From Roseobacter sp. (GTDB taxonomy: Bacteria; Pseudomonadota; Alphaproteobacteria; Rhodobacterales; Rhodobacteraceae): a stretch of 64,000 nt of DNA. The position numbers and the translations under genes are program-made. Where the stretch lies: the NCBI GenBank assembly GCA_015665415.1, contig JADFAE010000010.1:1-64000 (forward strand). The letters are read 5' to 3'. Shown in pieces: positions 8,730-17,594 of the stretch; within the stretch, counting starts at the first letter, position 1; every line of letters starts with the position of its first letter. Under the pieces are notes generated by a model. It was not told the DNA's origin, did no database searches, and was given only the letters and a program-made list of their open reading frames with translations.

Positions 8730-9944
8730 TTAATCGAGCCGGAAGAAGACAGCCTTGAGGTAGCCGCTTTCGGCCAGTTGCGGCAGTTGCGGATGATCCG
8801 GCCCTGCATAGCCGGTGTGGATCAACTGGCCCCGCCGCCCGGAGCGACCAATGCCGCGCGCCGAAGCATTGCGGAATTTGCTCAGATCGGCGGCATGCGA
8901 ACAGGAACACAGGCCCAGGTATCCACCGGGCTTGACCAGAGGGGCCGCCAGCTTGGCGATGCGCTCATAGGCGCGCAGCCCCGCCTCCAGGGCCGGTTTT
9001 GAGGGCGCAAAGGCAGGTGGATCACAGATCACCACGTCAAATCTGCGCCCTTCCTCGTCCAGGGCTGCCAATTGATCAAAGGCATCGCCCTGCCGCGCGG
9101 TGAAACTGTCGCCAAAACCAGAGGCTTCAGCCCCCTGCCCCGCCAGCTCCAACGCCGCAGCCGAACCGTCCACGCAGGTCACATGTACAGCCCCCGCAGC
9201 GCGCATCGCCAGACCAAAGCCACCGACATGGGAAAACACATCCAGCACCTCGCCCCCTTGGGGCACCAACCGGGCCGCAAAGGCCTGGTTTTCACGCTGA
9301 TCATAGAACAACCCGGTTTTCTGACCGCCGGTCAGATCCGCCATATAGGTGGCCCCATTCATCTGCACCGGCACCGGAGCGGCCGGAGCCTCTCCCAACA
9401 ACGTACCACTGACATCGTCCAACCCTTCCAAGCCCCGCGTGCGCCCGGATGCATTTTTCAGGATCACCGCGCAACCGGTAACCTCGGCCAGGGCTGCCGT
9501 CAGCGGCTCCAGATGCGCCTCTGCCCAGGCGGCATTGGGTTGCAACACGCAGGTGTCGCCAAAGCGATCGATGACCACGCCGGGCAACCCGTCGGCCTCG
9601 GCATGGACCAAACGATAGAAAGGCGCATCATACAGGCGCTCCCGCATCTGTTGCGCGCGGCTCAGCCGGGCGACAAACCAGGTCTGATCAATCACCGCTT
9701 CCGGATCACGATCCAGCATCCGCGCGATAATCTTGCTGTCGGGGGTGACCGCAACCACCCCCATGGGTGTTTGCACCTCATCCAGCAACACGGCCAGAGA
9801 TCCGGCCGCCAGCTTGCGGGTCCGCCGGTCTGTCACCAGCTCATTGGAATAGACCCAGGGAAAGCCATGGCGCAGGGCGCGGGCATTGGCTTTGGGCATC
9901 AGTTTTACACGGGGGCGCTCAGGCGCGAGGGGAGCATCAGTCAT
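8730..9944 (-). CDS. class I SAM-dependent rRNA methyltransferase (RlmI family)
   Basis: A 404-residue protein with an N-terminal PUA-like RNA-binding region (VKLMPKANARALRHGFPWVYSNEL), a middle RlmI/RlmK-type domain (DGLPGVVIDRFGD) and a C-terminal Rossmann methyltransferase domain with VLDVFSHVGGFGLAMRAAGA (SAM-binding) and the catalytic-region motif DPPAFA. The C-terminal SCSHAADL matches the cytosine-5 methyltransferase group that modifies 23S rRNA. Modification site not determinable here. Probably cotranscribed with the PIN-domain gene 12 bp downstream. Confidence 0.87.
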   Translation of the reverse strand: MTDAPLAPERPRVKLMPKANARALRHGFPWVYSNELVTDRRTRKLAAGSLAVLLDEVQTPMGVVAVTPDSKIIARMLDRDPEAVIDQTWFVARLSRAQQMRERLYDAPFYRLVHAEADGLPGVVIDRFGDTCVLQPNAAWAEAHLEPLTAALAEVTGCAVILKNASGRTRGLEGLDDVSGTLLGEAPAAPVPVQMNGATYMADLTGGQKTGLFYDQRENQAFAARLVPQGGEVLDVFSHVGGFGLAMRAAGAVHVTCVDGSAAALELAGQGAEASGFGDSFTARQGDAFDQLAALDEEGRRFDVVICDPPAFAPSKPALEAGLRAYERIAKLAAPLVKPGGYLGLCSCSHAADLSKFRNASARGIGRSGRRGQLIHTGYAGPDHPQLPQLAESGYLKAVFFRLD

Positions 9945-10047
9945 GCCCCCTCATAGCCGCATCCCTGCAACAGCGAAAGGGGGCGTTGCATCCCTGTGAT
10001 GCCGCCCCCGTTTCTGTTTATGCGACCAGTTCAAAGCCCAGCAGCAC

Positions 10048-10824
10048 TCACAGTTTGTTCAGCGCCTGGATCAGGCCACCGCTGCGCTTTTCACGGGTGC
10101 CAGGATGCAGGATTTCCTGTTGGATCACCTTGGCCAGAAAGCCGGTGATGCGCACCTTCTGGGTCCGCCCCTCAGCGATTGCCACCAGAGCACGCCGCCC
10201 GCCATAGGCCGTCAGATCCGCTTCAATCTCGCGCACCGGGGTCAGGGCCTCGCCGGTTTCTGCATCACGCAGCACCATGGTAAAAGCAATCGCATGTACG
10301 CCGCCCGTGGTATAGCGTGCCTTTTGGGTCAGGGCATGAAAGCGAAGGACTTCGACATCCAGCTCAACCTCCACCGATCCCAGCAAGGGGCGCACACCGG
10401 CCTCAAGCGCGGCCTGAACAATAGTTTGCACTTGGGCATGACGATCCCCCAATGGATCCTCCCGCCAGACAATATCCCCCTGGGGCAGATAGCGATTGGC
10501 CTCAGAGACCCGCAGTGTGCGGGGCACCCGGACATTCACCTTCGTGATCGACATGTCAGCGCCGGGCACCGTCCCCACTCTGCCGGTGTCAACTCTGCCG
10601 TCTTTGGCCCCAAGACTATCAACCGCAACCACGGGGGTAATTGCCTGCGGGAGAAATTCGGCAGCAGGAGCTCTGCTGTCGATCGACTCATAGCCGTTTG
10701 CCAAGGCGCTGTATCCCTGTGGCAAGGTTTCAAAAGGCGCATTGCGAGACGGTATATCAACCGCGCCACAAGCCGACAGGCTACAGCCCACTACGGTCAG
10801 GATCATTGTGCGAAGGGTCATCAT
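10048..10824 (-). CDS. uncharacterized lipoprotein (DUF6778-like)
   Basis: About 258 residues starting at the ATG of MMTLRTMILTVVGCSLSACG, which has AAGGAG seven bases upstream. This is a lipoprotein signal with lipobox LSAC. The mature part holds a conserved-looking ADMSITKVNVRVPRTLRVSEAN segment and a long beta-rich domain ending in a basic ITGFLAKVIQQEIL helix. It resembles a Rhodobacteraceae lipoprotein family I recall as DUF6778; function unknown. Anchoring in the inner or outer membrane cannot be decided. Confidence 0.7.
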   Translation of the reverse strand: MMTLRTMILTVVGCSLSACGAVDIPSRNAPFETLPQGYSALANGYESIDSRAPAAEFLPQAITPVVAVDSLGAKDGRVDTGRVGTVPGADMSITKVNVRVPRTLRVSEANRYLPQGDIVWREDPLGDRHAQVQTIVQAALEAGVRPLLGSVEVELDVEVLRFHALTQKARYTTGGVHAIAFTMVLRDAETGEALTPVREIEADLTAYGGRRALVAIAEGRTQKVRITGFLAKVIQQEILHPGTREKRSGGLIQALNKL

Positions 10825-11126
10825 GGCTCTGCTCCTTGCCAATCACCGGAAAACGCCGGCACATCGGGTTCACAGCCAAACTGCCCCCCAATCAGGGCAG
10901 GATTTAGACGAATTTATTGCAATTTAACGAAATCGAAATCTATTTGCAGATTGAAGGACTGCCCCATTCTTCCGCCTGCCAGAGAACCTGATCTATCAAA
11001 ACAAGGGACCAGCCCACTCGTCGCGCACATCTAGTGATTTCATTTGGCCCTAAATATCCCGGGGTGAATGCGCGCGGCGCGCGCAGAGGGGCTGGCCCCT
11101 GCTGGCCAGACCTTCAAACCGGACCC
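10825..11126. other. intergenic region with promoter and hairpin repeat
   Basis: Between the lipoprotein start and the end of the glnE operon. It is AT-richer near 10905-10945, likely promoter DNA for the lipoprotein gene, and contains the family 1 hairpin repeat at 11046-11100. No gene is seen. Confidence 0.45.
11046..11100. repeat. dispersed intergenic hairpin repeat, family 1, copy 1
   Basis: Conserved core CCC(T/A)AAATA...GGGGTGAATG is followed by stem TGCGCGC-GGC-GCGCGCA and then AGGGGC-TG-GCCCCT. The copy at 55705-55767 keeps the same layout with different stem bases that still pair. Both copies sit just downstream of a minus-strand operon end (here, the gene after glnE). Confidence 0.65.
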
Positions 11127-11405
11127 CTAACCCTGATCGCGGGGCCGTGACCGCCAACCGCCGCGCCGACGCGGCTTGGCCATATCTTCCAGCCCCTGAC
11201 GCAAGACCACACTCATGGGATGGTCCTGAGGCTCGCCAGAGTAATGCTCTAACAGGCTTTGGATCGCAAAACGGTTTTCAACACCAATCGGCAGGCTGAG
11301 CGCCCAATCCAGAAAGATGCTCCGGCACTGCGCCGCGGTAATCCCCTCAATCCGATAGGCTTCCCGGATCAGGTGTTTATGATCTAATTCAGCCAGCTCA
11401 GGCAT
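11127..11405 (-). CDS. conserved hypothetical protein downstream of glnE
   Basis: A 92-residue protein beginning MPELAELDHKHLIREAYRIEGI. Its start overlaps the last 8 bp of glnE, implying translational coupling. It is mostly helical (DWALSLPIGVENRFAIQSLLEHY) with a very basic C-terminal tail (KPRRRGGWRSRPRD). No catalytic motif is apparent. The coupling with glnE hints at a role near nitrogen regulation, but no function is known to me. Confidence 0.72.
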   Translation of the reverse strand: MPELAELDHKHLIREAYRIEGITAAQCRSIFLDWALSLPIGVENRFAIQSLLEHYSGEPQDHPMSVVLRQGLEDMAKPRRRGGWRSRPRDQG

Positions 11406-14184
11406 CTTCGCTCCCCTCCTGCAGACAGCGCGAGATAATCTCCGCACAATCCTCATAGGCCCGCTGCAGGGCCTGTTGCAGATCCTCCAACCCTTCAAAC
11501 CCGGCACTGCGGCTCAGGAACTGGGCCCCACCTTCGCCCAGCGCCTCCCTGTCGAGGGTTGCGCCGGTCACCAGCCGGGCTGCGGTCTGCACCGACCAGT
11601 ATAGGCCGTAGGATTCCTGCAAAACCAAGGCATCTGCGACATTCAGCCAACCACCAGCGACGGCCTGATCCAACCCCTGGGCCACATCGCGACTTTTGGC
11701 CCCGGCCAAAAGCGCCCCGGCTTGGGACAACAGCTCGATATCCATCATCCGTCCAGCCCCGGTCTTGGCATCCCAAACTCCGGTTGGCGTTTTGGCGGCG
11801 GCCAGCCGGTCGCGCATACTGGAAACTTCGCCAAGAACCAAAGCCCTTGACCGCGACTGGCCAAGCAAGGACAGGCGGAAGTCCTCGAAATCCCGGGTCA
11901 GCCCTGTGGCTCCGGCCACCACCCGGGCCCGGGTCAATGCCAGATGCTCCCAGGTCCAGGCCTCGCTCTGCTGATAATGGGTAAAGCTGGACCAGCTGGT
12001 GGCCACCGGTCCCTTGTTGCCGGAGGGGCGCAGCCGCATGTCGACCTCATAGAGCCGCCCCTGCGCCATCGGTGCAGACAGGGCGGTAATCAGCGCCTGG
12101 GTGAGACGGGCGTAATAGGTCCGCGTGGCCAGAGGCTTGCGCCCCTGTGACATGTCCTCCCCATCCGGATCATAGATCACAATGATATCGAGGTCTGATA
12201 GCGCATTGATCTGTCCCGCCCCCAGAGATCCCATGGCAACAACCACAGGCCCGCTGCCCGGCGCCGCACCGTGTTTGATGGCAAACTGCCGGGTGACCCG
12301 TGGCAGCAATACGGCAATCACCACCTCGGCCAGCTCGGCATATTGCGCCCCGGCCGCCGCGCTGTCGACCAATCCGCGCAGGTGATGCACCCCGATGCCA
12401 AAGTGCCATTCCTTGCACCAGCGTCGCGCCGCATCCAGTTGGGCCTCATAATCCCCTTCCTGAGACAGGATCGTGTCCAGCTCCTGTTTGAGCGCCTCTC
12501 CCCCCGGCCACTCTGCAAAGAAAGAGCCTCCGATCACCGCATCAAAGACGCTTGAGTTTCGGGACAGAAAAGCTGCCAAGGCAGGCGAAGTCCCGACGAT
12601 ATCCACCAACAGGTCCAAAAGCTGCGGATTGGCCTCGAACAATGAGAACAACTGCACCCCAGCGGGCAACCCCGCCAAAAACCCGTCCAGAGCCACCAGC
12701 GCCTCCGCCGGCTTGGCGGTGCGTCCGATGCGGCTCAGCAATTCCGGCTTCAACCGCTCAAATATCTGCGCCCCACGTTGCGATCGCAGCGCCGGATAGG
12801 TCGGCCAGCGCCCGATGATGGCCTCGTCGAGGTCATCCGGAACCGCAGGACTTGGCAGGGGGGCTGCGTCGGGGGCAAAGAACCCCTCTGTCATATCGTG
12901 AACCACAACCAACCGGCGGCGGATTTCGCCCTGCAGTTCGGCTGAATCACGCCCCATCAGGCAAGCGACACGGGCAATCCCTTCCGCCGTATTGGGCATC
13001 TTGTGGGTCTGGGCGTCATGCACCATCTGAATACGGTGCTCCACCTCGCGATGGGCCCGGTAGTGTTCGCCCAGGGTCGTCGCGACCTCCTGCGGAATCC
13101 AATCCTTGGCTGCCAATGCCTCCAGCCCTTCGACGGTGCCGCGCAGACGCAGGCTTTCGTCCCGCCCCCCGGCGATCAGCTGGCGGGTCTGGGTAAAGAA
13201 TTCGATCTCGCGAATACCCCCACGGCCCAGCTTCATGTCATGACCCTGCACCGTGATCGGTCCACCAGTCCCTTTGTTCTCCCGGATCCGCAGCCGCATG
13301 TCATGGGCGTCCTGAATGGCGGCAAAATCCAGATGGCGCCGCCAGACAAAGGGGCGCAGAGTCTTGAGAAACGCCTCGCCCGCCGCCAGATCGCCGGCAC
13401 AGGGCCGCGCCTTGATATAGGCGGCCCGCTCCCAGGTGCGCCCCAGGCTCTCGTAATAGCGTTCCGCCGCTTCCATCGCCAGGCAGACCGGGGTCACAGC
13501 CGGATCAGGGCGCAGCCGCAAATCGGTGCGAAACACATAGCCATCGGCGGTGCGGTCGCTGAGGGTGGCGCACATGTTGCGCGTGGCCCGGACCATACCC
13601 TGACGCGCCTCAAAAAACACATCCGGATCAAACCGAGTCTCGTCGAACAGGCAAATGAGATCGATGTCGGAGCTGTAGTTCAGCTCATGCGCGCCCATCT
13701 TGCCCATGGCTAGAATGGTCAAGCCGCCCGCCGTTGCGACATCCGTCTCACTCAGCCCCGGCAGTTTCTTGCGCCGTATCAGCGTGGCGATTTCCGCCTT
13801 GATCGCCACATCGGCACTTAGAGCACCAAAATCGGTCAGGGCCGTAGTCACCTGTTCCAGACTCCAGCCGCCCGCCAGATCACAAAGCGCCGTCAACAGC
13901 GCCACCCGGCGCTTGGCCTGCCGCAACCCCGGTTTCAATTGATCCGGAGCCAAGCCGCGGCATACGTCAAAGACTTCATCCAGCGCAGCCTGTGGAGCGG
14001 TAAGCGCCCTGCGGATCCATTCGGCCTCCTGGGTAATCAGGCCCCGCAAATAGGGGCTGGAACCCGCCGCGCCGGAGAGCAGCTCGGCGACCTCTTTGTC
14101 CTCCCCGGAGAACAAGGCGGCAGTTTCGCCGCCCAAAGCAGGATCATAAGGGCGGGGCATGCGGGAGATATTCAGGCGATCAGT
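11398..14184 (-). CDS. glnE: bifunctional glutamine synthetase adenylyltransferase/deadenylase GlnE
   Basis: A 928-residue two-domain enzyme that adenylylates and deadenylylates glutamine synthetase in response to PII status. Two nucleotidyltransferase domains are visible: the first has GKMGAHELNYSSDIDLICLFD and the second has MGSLGAGQINALSDLDIIVIYD, each with the GS...DxD signature. Linker HD-like helical regions (LGRGGIREIEFFTQ) match GlnE. I chose the ATG opening MTDRLNISRMPRP; an upstream extension to 14247 is less plausible. The C-terminus overlaps the next small gene. Confidence 0.92.
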   Translation of the reverse strand, partial: TDRLNISRMPRPYDPALGGETAALFSGEDKEVAELLSGAAGSSPYLRGLITQEAEWIRRALTAPQAALDEVFDVCRGLAPDQLKPGLRQAKRRVALLTALCDLAGGWSLEQVTTALTDFGALSADVAIKAEIATLIRRKKLPGLSETDVATAGGLTILAMGKMGAHELNYSSDIDLICLFDETRFDPDVFFEARQGMVRATRNMCATLSDRTADGYVFRTDLRLRPDPAVTPVCLAMEAAERYYESLGRTWERAAYIKARPCAGDLAAGEAFLKTLRPFVWRRHLDFAAIQDAHDMRLRIRENKGTGGPITVQGHDMKLGRGGIREIEFFTQTRQLIAGGRDESLRLRGTVEGLEALAAKDWIPQEVATTLGEHYRAHREVEHRIQMVHDAQTHKMPNTAEGIARVACLMGRDSAELQGEIRRRLVVVHDMTEGFFAPDAAPLPSPAVPDDLDEAIIGRWPTYPALRSQRGAQIFERLKPELLSRIGRTAKPAEALVALDGFLAGLPAGVQLFSLFEANPQLLDLLVDIVGTSPALAAFLSRNSSVFDAVIGGSFFAEWPGGEALKQELDTILSQEGDYEAQLDAARRWCKEWHFGIGVHHLRGLVDSAAAGAQYAELAEVVIAVLLPRVTRQFAIKHGAAPGSGPVVVAMGSLGAGQINALSDLDIIVIYDPDGEDMSQGRKPLATRTYYARLTQALITALSAPMAQGRLYEVDMRLRPSGNKGPVATSWSSFTHYQQSEAWTWEHLALTRARVVAGATGLTRDFEDFRLSLLGQSRSRALVLGEVSSMRDRLAAAKTPTGVWDAKTGAGRMMDIELLSQAGALLAGAKSRDVAQGLDQAVAGGWLNVADALVLQESYGLYWSVQTAARLVTGATLDREALGEGGAQFLSRSAGFEGLEDLQQALQRAYEDCAEIISRCLQEGSEDA

Positions 14185-14336
14185 CATGAGCAGACACTGT
14201 TCCGACACCGCAGCAAGGTCAATGCGCCATCCTGCCCAGCGCAACAAGAAAGCCGAAGACGGGGCTGCATGCCACTGCGATGCGCCAGTGCGACCACAAA
14301 AGCGTGATCAAGGGGGGCTTTACACCGCAAAATATC

Positions 14337-14354
14337 CTACCTATCTATAGGTAG
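14337..14354. promoter_or_regulatory. TetR-type operator palindrome before the cupin operon
   Basis: CTACCTAT-CT-ATAGGTAG is a perfect 8+2+8 palindrome 59 bp before the first start codon of the operon ending in a TetR gene. A TTTACA at 14319-14324 followed by 17 bp would put a poor -10 inside the palindrome, consistent with repressor blockage of the promoter. Assignment to the 16151 TetR protein is inferred. Confidence 0.7.
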
Positions 14355-14412
14355 AATTTTGACAAACCTGACGCCTTGCCCCAGTGGACGCCAAATCCCC
14401 GGAGACAAAACC

Positions 14413-15081
14413 ATGGACCTACATGCAGACTTTGACAAACGCGCCCTGGTACATGCCGCCAAAGAACCCTGGCAGCCCTCGCCAATGCCCGGGGTTGAGC
14501 GCCGTATGCTGGACCGCATCGGGGCGGAGGTCGCCCGTGCCACCACTATCGTCAGATACGCGCCCGGCAGCCATTTTTCGCCCCATACCCATACAGGTGG
14601 TGAAGAGTTCATCGTGCTGGAGGGAGTATTTCAGGACGAACACGGCGACTACCCGGCCGGCACCTACGTCCGCAATCCTCCCACCACGGCCCATACGCCA
14701 AGATCCGACCAGGGCTGCACCATCTTTGTGAAACTCTGGCAGTTCGATCCGCAGGATCGCACCCAGTTCCGCAAGGATATGGGTGCAGGACTTGGGCCCA
14801 TCACGGATGGCATTGCCACGGCAGAGCTGCATCAGGATGCCCGCGAAACCGTGCGCTATCATCAGATCAATCCCGGCAGCCCCCTGCAGATCAGCGCCCC
14901 GGGTGGTCTGGAACTGCTGGTCCTGGCCGGCTCCCTTGTCGAAAGCGGAGACAAGCTGGAACAGGGCTCCTGGTTGCGCCTGCCCGAGGGACAGCCTCTC
15001 GACGCCACAGCCGGAAAAGACGGTGCAAAGATCTGGACCAAGACCGGTCACCTGCCCTATGCCCGGCCTCCGGCCCCCTGA
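14413..15081 (+). CDS. ChrR-like cupin domain protein
   Basis: A 222-residue protein of two cupin-like halves. The first has [23 protein letters not shown] with metal ligands His58, His60 and Glu64, as in the C-terminal domain of the anti-sigma factor ChrR. It lacks the N-terminal zinc-binding anti-sigma domain, and no ECF sigma gene is adjacent, so it is unlikely to be a classical anti-sigma factor. GGAGA precedes the ATG. Its stop overlaps the next start (TGATG), so it is coupled with the amine oxidase gene. A metal-dependent sensor or enzyme role is possible. Confidence 0.82.
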   Translation: MDLHADFDKRALVHAAKEPWQPSPMPGVERRMLDRIGAEVARATTIVRYAPGSHFSPHTHTGGEEFIVLEGVFQDEHGDYPAGTYVRNPPTTAHTPRSDQGCTIFVKLWQFDPQDRTQFRKDMGAGLGPITDGIATAELHQDARETVRYHQINPGSPLQISAPGGLELLVLAGSLVESGDKLEQGSWLRLPEGQPLDATAGKDGAKIWTKTGHLPYARPPAP

Positions 15082-16151
15082 TGCAGACAGAGATTGCCAT
15101 TATAGGCGGCGGATTGGCCGGCTTGTCGCTTGCCACCCAACTGGCGCGCGCTGGACGTGACTTTCAGCTGTTTGAGGCCCGCCACCGCTTTGGTGGCAGG
15201 GTGCAGGCCTTGCAGATGGGCGGCGTTGGCTTTGACCTGGGCCCGTCCTGGTTCTGGCCCGGACAACACCGGATGGTCCGGCTGGTTCACGATCTTGGCC
15301 TGGAACGTTTCGATCAATACGCCAATGGCGCCGTCTCGTTTGAAACTGAGACGGGCGAAGTGTTGCGCAATGTAGGGGTTTCCTCGATGGCGGGTGCTTG
15401 GCGATTGAGTTCAGGGATGTCCGGCCTGATTGAAGGGCTGGTTGCAAGATTGCCATCCCAAAGGCTGCATCTGGGGCAAGAGGCTTGCGAGATTTCAAAA
15501 GACGGGGCAATCCGGTTTCAGGATGGAAGCCAGTGTCAGGCGCAGCAGATTATCCTGGCCCTGCCCCCGCGTCTGCTGACCCGGATCTCCTTTACCCCTG
15601 AACTTGCCCCGGCCGAGCTACAGGCCCTGGAGGGCATTCCGACCTGGATGGGCGGGCATGCCAAATTCGTCGCGCTTTATGCGACCCCCTTCTGGCGCAC
15701 CGCTGGGCTCTCTGGTGATGCCATGAGCCGCACAGGTCCGCTGGCCGAGATCCATGATGCGACGGGCCCCGGCAGGGCATCCGACCTGGAGACCCCTGCT
15801 GCCCTGTTTGGGTTTCTGGGCCTGCCAGCGCAGCAGCGGCACGGCAGGCAGGATGCCATTGGCCAAGCTGCACTGGTCCAGCTTAGCCGCATCTTTGGAC
15901 CACAGGCGGCCACCCCCATCAAAACGGTCTTTCAGGACTGGGCTTTTGAGCCCCAGACTGCGGCCCCTCTTGACCACCTGCCGCTGGATCATCACCCCGC
16001 CTATGGTCTGCCCAAAGCCCTGCGCAATCTATGGGAAGGGCGGCTGTCCCTCTGCGTAAGCGAAGTTGCCCCCGAAATGGGCGGATATCTGGAAGGAGCT
16101 TTGGCGGCGGCAGAGGCGACTGCAATAGAACTGATTAAAGGCCAGCCGTGA
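15081..16151 (+). CDS. FAD-dependent amine oxidase-like oxidoreductase
   Basis: A 356-residue flavin oxidoreductase. The N-terminal dinucleotide motif is IIGGGLAGLSLA (GxGxxG at 9-14), followed by FEARHRFGGRV, the second conserved Gly-rich/Arg site of the amine oxidase/phytoene desaturase family. The C-terminal FAD-binding LSLCVSEVAPEMGGYLEGAL matches the family end. It is shorter than typical monoamine oxidases (about 450). It overlaps genes on both sides by single bases (TGATG), so all three genes are co-translated. Substrate unknown; an amine or small desaturation substrate is possible. Confidence 0.83.
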   Translation: MQTEIAIIGGGLAGLSLATQLARAGRDFQLFEARHRFGGRVQALQMGGVGFDLGPSWFWPGQHRMVRLVHDLGLERFDQYANGAVSFETETGEVLRNVGVSSMAGAWRLSSGMSGLIEGLVARLPSQRLHLGQEACEISKDGAIRFQDGSQCQAQQIILALPPRLLTRISFTPELAPAELQALEGIPTWMGGHAKFVALYATPFWRTAGLSGDAMSRTGPLAEIHDATGPGRASDLETPAALFGFLGLPAQQRHGRQDAIGQAALVQLSRIFGPQAATPIKTVFQDWAFEPQTAAPLDHLPLDHHPAYGLPKALRNLWEGRLSLCVSEVAPEMGGYLEGALAAAEATAIELIKGQP

Positions 16152-16729
16152 TGGTCAAACCCGATACCAGGACAAAACTGATGGATGCGGCGGAACAGCA
16201 GGTTCGCCAAAAAGGGGCCGATGGCTTTAGCTATTCCGATCTCAGCACCGCAGTCGGGCTGCGCAAGGCCAGTATACATTACCATTTCCCCGCAAAATCA
16301 GACCTGCTGACCGCGATCATGGCGCGTTATGGCAAACGTGTGATGCAAGAGCTGGAGACCTATGGCGACAGGTTTGACACTGCAGAGCAGCAACTTGAGG
16401 GGTTTGTCGCCTTCTATCGCGCCGCCCTGCAGCAGGGCAGCAGCCTTTGTCTCTGTGTCGCCTACGCCGTCAATGCCGATGGGCTAAGCGCGGACACCCG
16501 GCAAGAGATCGCTCGGTTTCGCGCCGAGGTTCTGACTTGGCTGCAACACAGGTTCGAGATGATGCAGACCCGCCCTGACCTGCCCGGCGGATTTGGCAAT
16601 GCCACTGATGCGGCCGCCGCCACATTGGCCCTGGTTGAGGGGGCGCAGCTTTCGGCCCGGATCGCGGCTGATCCAGCAATCTACGATCAGGCAACCCGGC
16701 GGTTTCGAGAGCAGTTGCGCCGCAACTAA
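16151..16729 (+). CDS. TetR/AcrR family transcriptional regulator
   Basis: A 192-residue TetR-type repressor. The N-terminal helix-turn-helix is GFSYSDLSTAVGLRKASIHYHFPAKSDLL split over residues about 26-54, and the C-terminal ligand domain is typical in length; it contains CLCVAYAV with two cysteines near residues 98-100. Its ATG overlaps the amine oxidase stop by one base; a GTG three bases upstream is the alternative. As the last gene of the operon it likely autorepresses via the palindrome at 14337-14354. The ligand is unknown. Confidence 0.86.
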   Translation: MVKPDTRTKLMDAAEQQVRQKGADGFSYSDLSTAVGLRKASIHYHFPAKSDLLTAIMARYGKRVMQELETYGDRFDTAEQQLEGFVAFYRAALQQGSSLCLCVAYAVNADGLSADTRQEIARFRAEVLTWLQHRFEMMQTRPDLPGGFGNATDAAAATLALVEGAQLSARIAADPAIYDQATRRFREQLRRN

Positions 16730-16798
16730 GGCGCATTCCCTATCGGCCTGCCCCCGTTGGTTCCCAGCCCCTAAAACGCTGCCCCGATATAGGTGGAC

Positions 16799-17593
16799 TC
16801 AGAGAATTCCTGCGGGCAAAGTCTTGCGCGCCTTTAGATAGGGAAGCCGGGTTTGAGCCTGCTTCACCCGATCCAATTGCAGGGTTGCGTAGATAACCTC
16901 TGGCTGCGCTCCGGCCCGTGCCAATTCCTGCCCATCCGGGGCTGCAATGAAGCTTTGCCCCAACAGGGGCATACCCCGTTCGGTCCCGGCGCTGTTGGCA
17001 TAGGCCAAAAACACGCCGTTCTCATAGGCGCGACTGGGGATCACCTGTTGCGAGACCCACCCCCACTGCGCCCCAAGGGCGGTTGGCACCAAAATAAGCT
17101 CTGCGCCCAGCGCCGCCACATGACGGGCCGTTTCAGGGAATTCCGCATCGAAACAGATCAGCATGCCGATCCGAACATCGCGGTAGGTAAAAAGCTGGCA
17201 GGCCTGGCCAGGGCTGAAATACGCATGCTCAAAGCCCGGAGGCAGGACCAGTTTGCGATGTCCCCCCAGTCGCACCCCCTCAGGGCCAATGCATTGTGCC
17301 GCGTTGTAGATCACCCCGTCGCAGGCCTCGGCAAACCCATAGTGGATGGCCAGCCCATGGGCTTTGGCCAGCGTCGCGATGGCCTGGGCAATGGGCCCGT
17401 CGGCTGGTTCTGCCAGCGCCGCGATCCGCTCGCCGATGTTATAGCCGGTGGCAAAAAGCTCTGGCAGCAGCAATAGATCGGCCCCCTGTTGCGCCACCCT
17501 CGGCAAGGTTTCACGCAACCAGTCAAGCCGATCCTGCGTCGTGGCCAGCTCTGCCGGGGCTTGCCCGACTGCGAGGTGGAAGCTTCGGCCCAT
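16799..17593 (-). CDS. carbon-nitrogen hydrolase (nitrilase superfamily)
   Basis: A 264-residue C-N hydrolase. The catalytic triad is visible: Glu45 in LLLPELFATGY, Lys114 in GHRKLVLPPG and Cys147 in MLICFDAEFPE. Length and motif spacing fit the aliphatic amidase/N-carbamoyl-amine amidase branches. It starts one base after the stop of the upstream creatinase-like M24 gene, so they form one transcript. With a creatinase-like protein next door, a pathway that opens and then hydrolyses a C-N compound is plausible, but the substrate is not known. Confidence 0.87.
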   Translation of the reverse strand: MGRSFHLAVGQAPAELATTQDRLDWLRETLPRVAQQGADLLLLPELFATGYNIGERIAALAEPADGPIAQAIATLAKAHGLAIHYGFAEACDGVIYNAAQCIGPEGVRLGGHRKLVLPPGFEHAYFSPGQACQLFTYRDVRIGMLICFDAEFPETARHVAALGAELILVPTALGAQWGWVSQQVIPSRAYENGVFLAYANSAGTERGMPLLGQSFIAAPDGQELARAGAQPEVIYATLQLDRVKQAQTRLPYLKARKTLPAGIL

Positions 17594-17594
17594 C

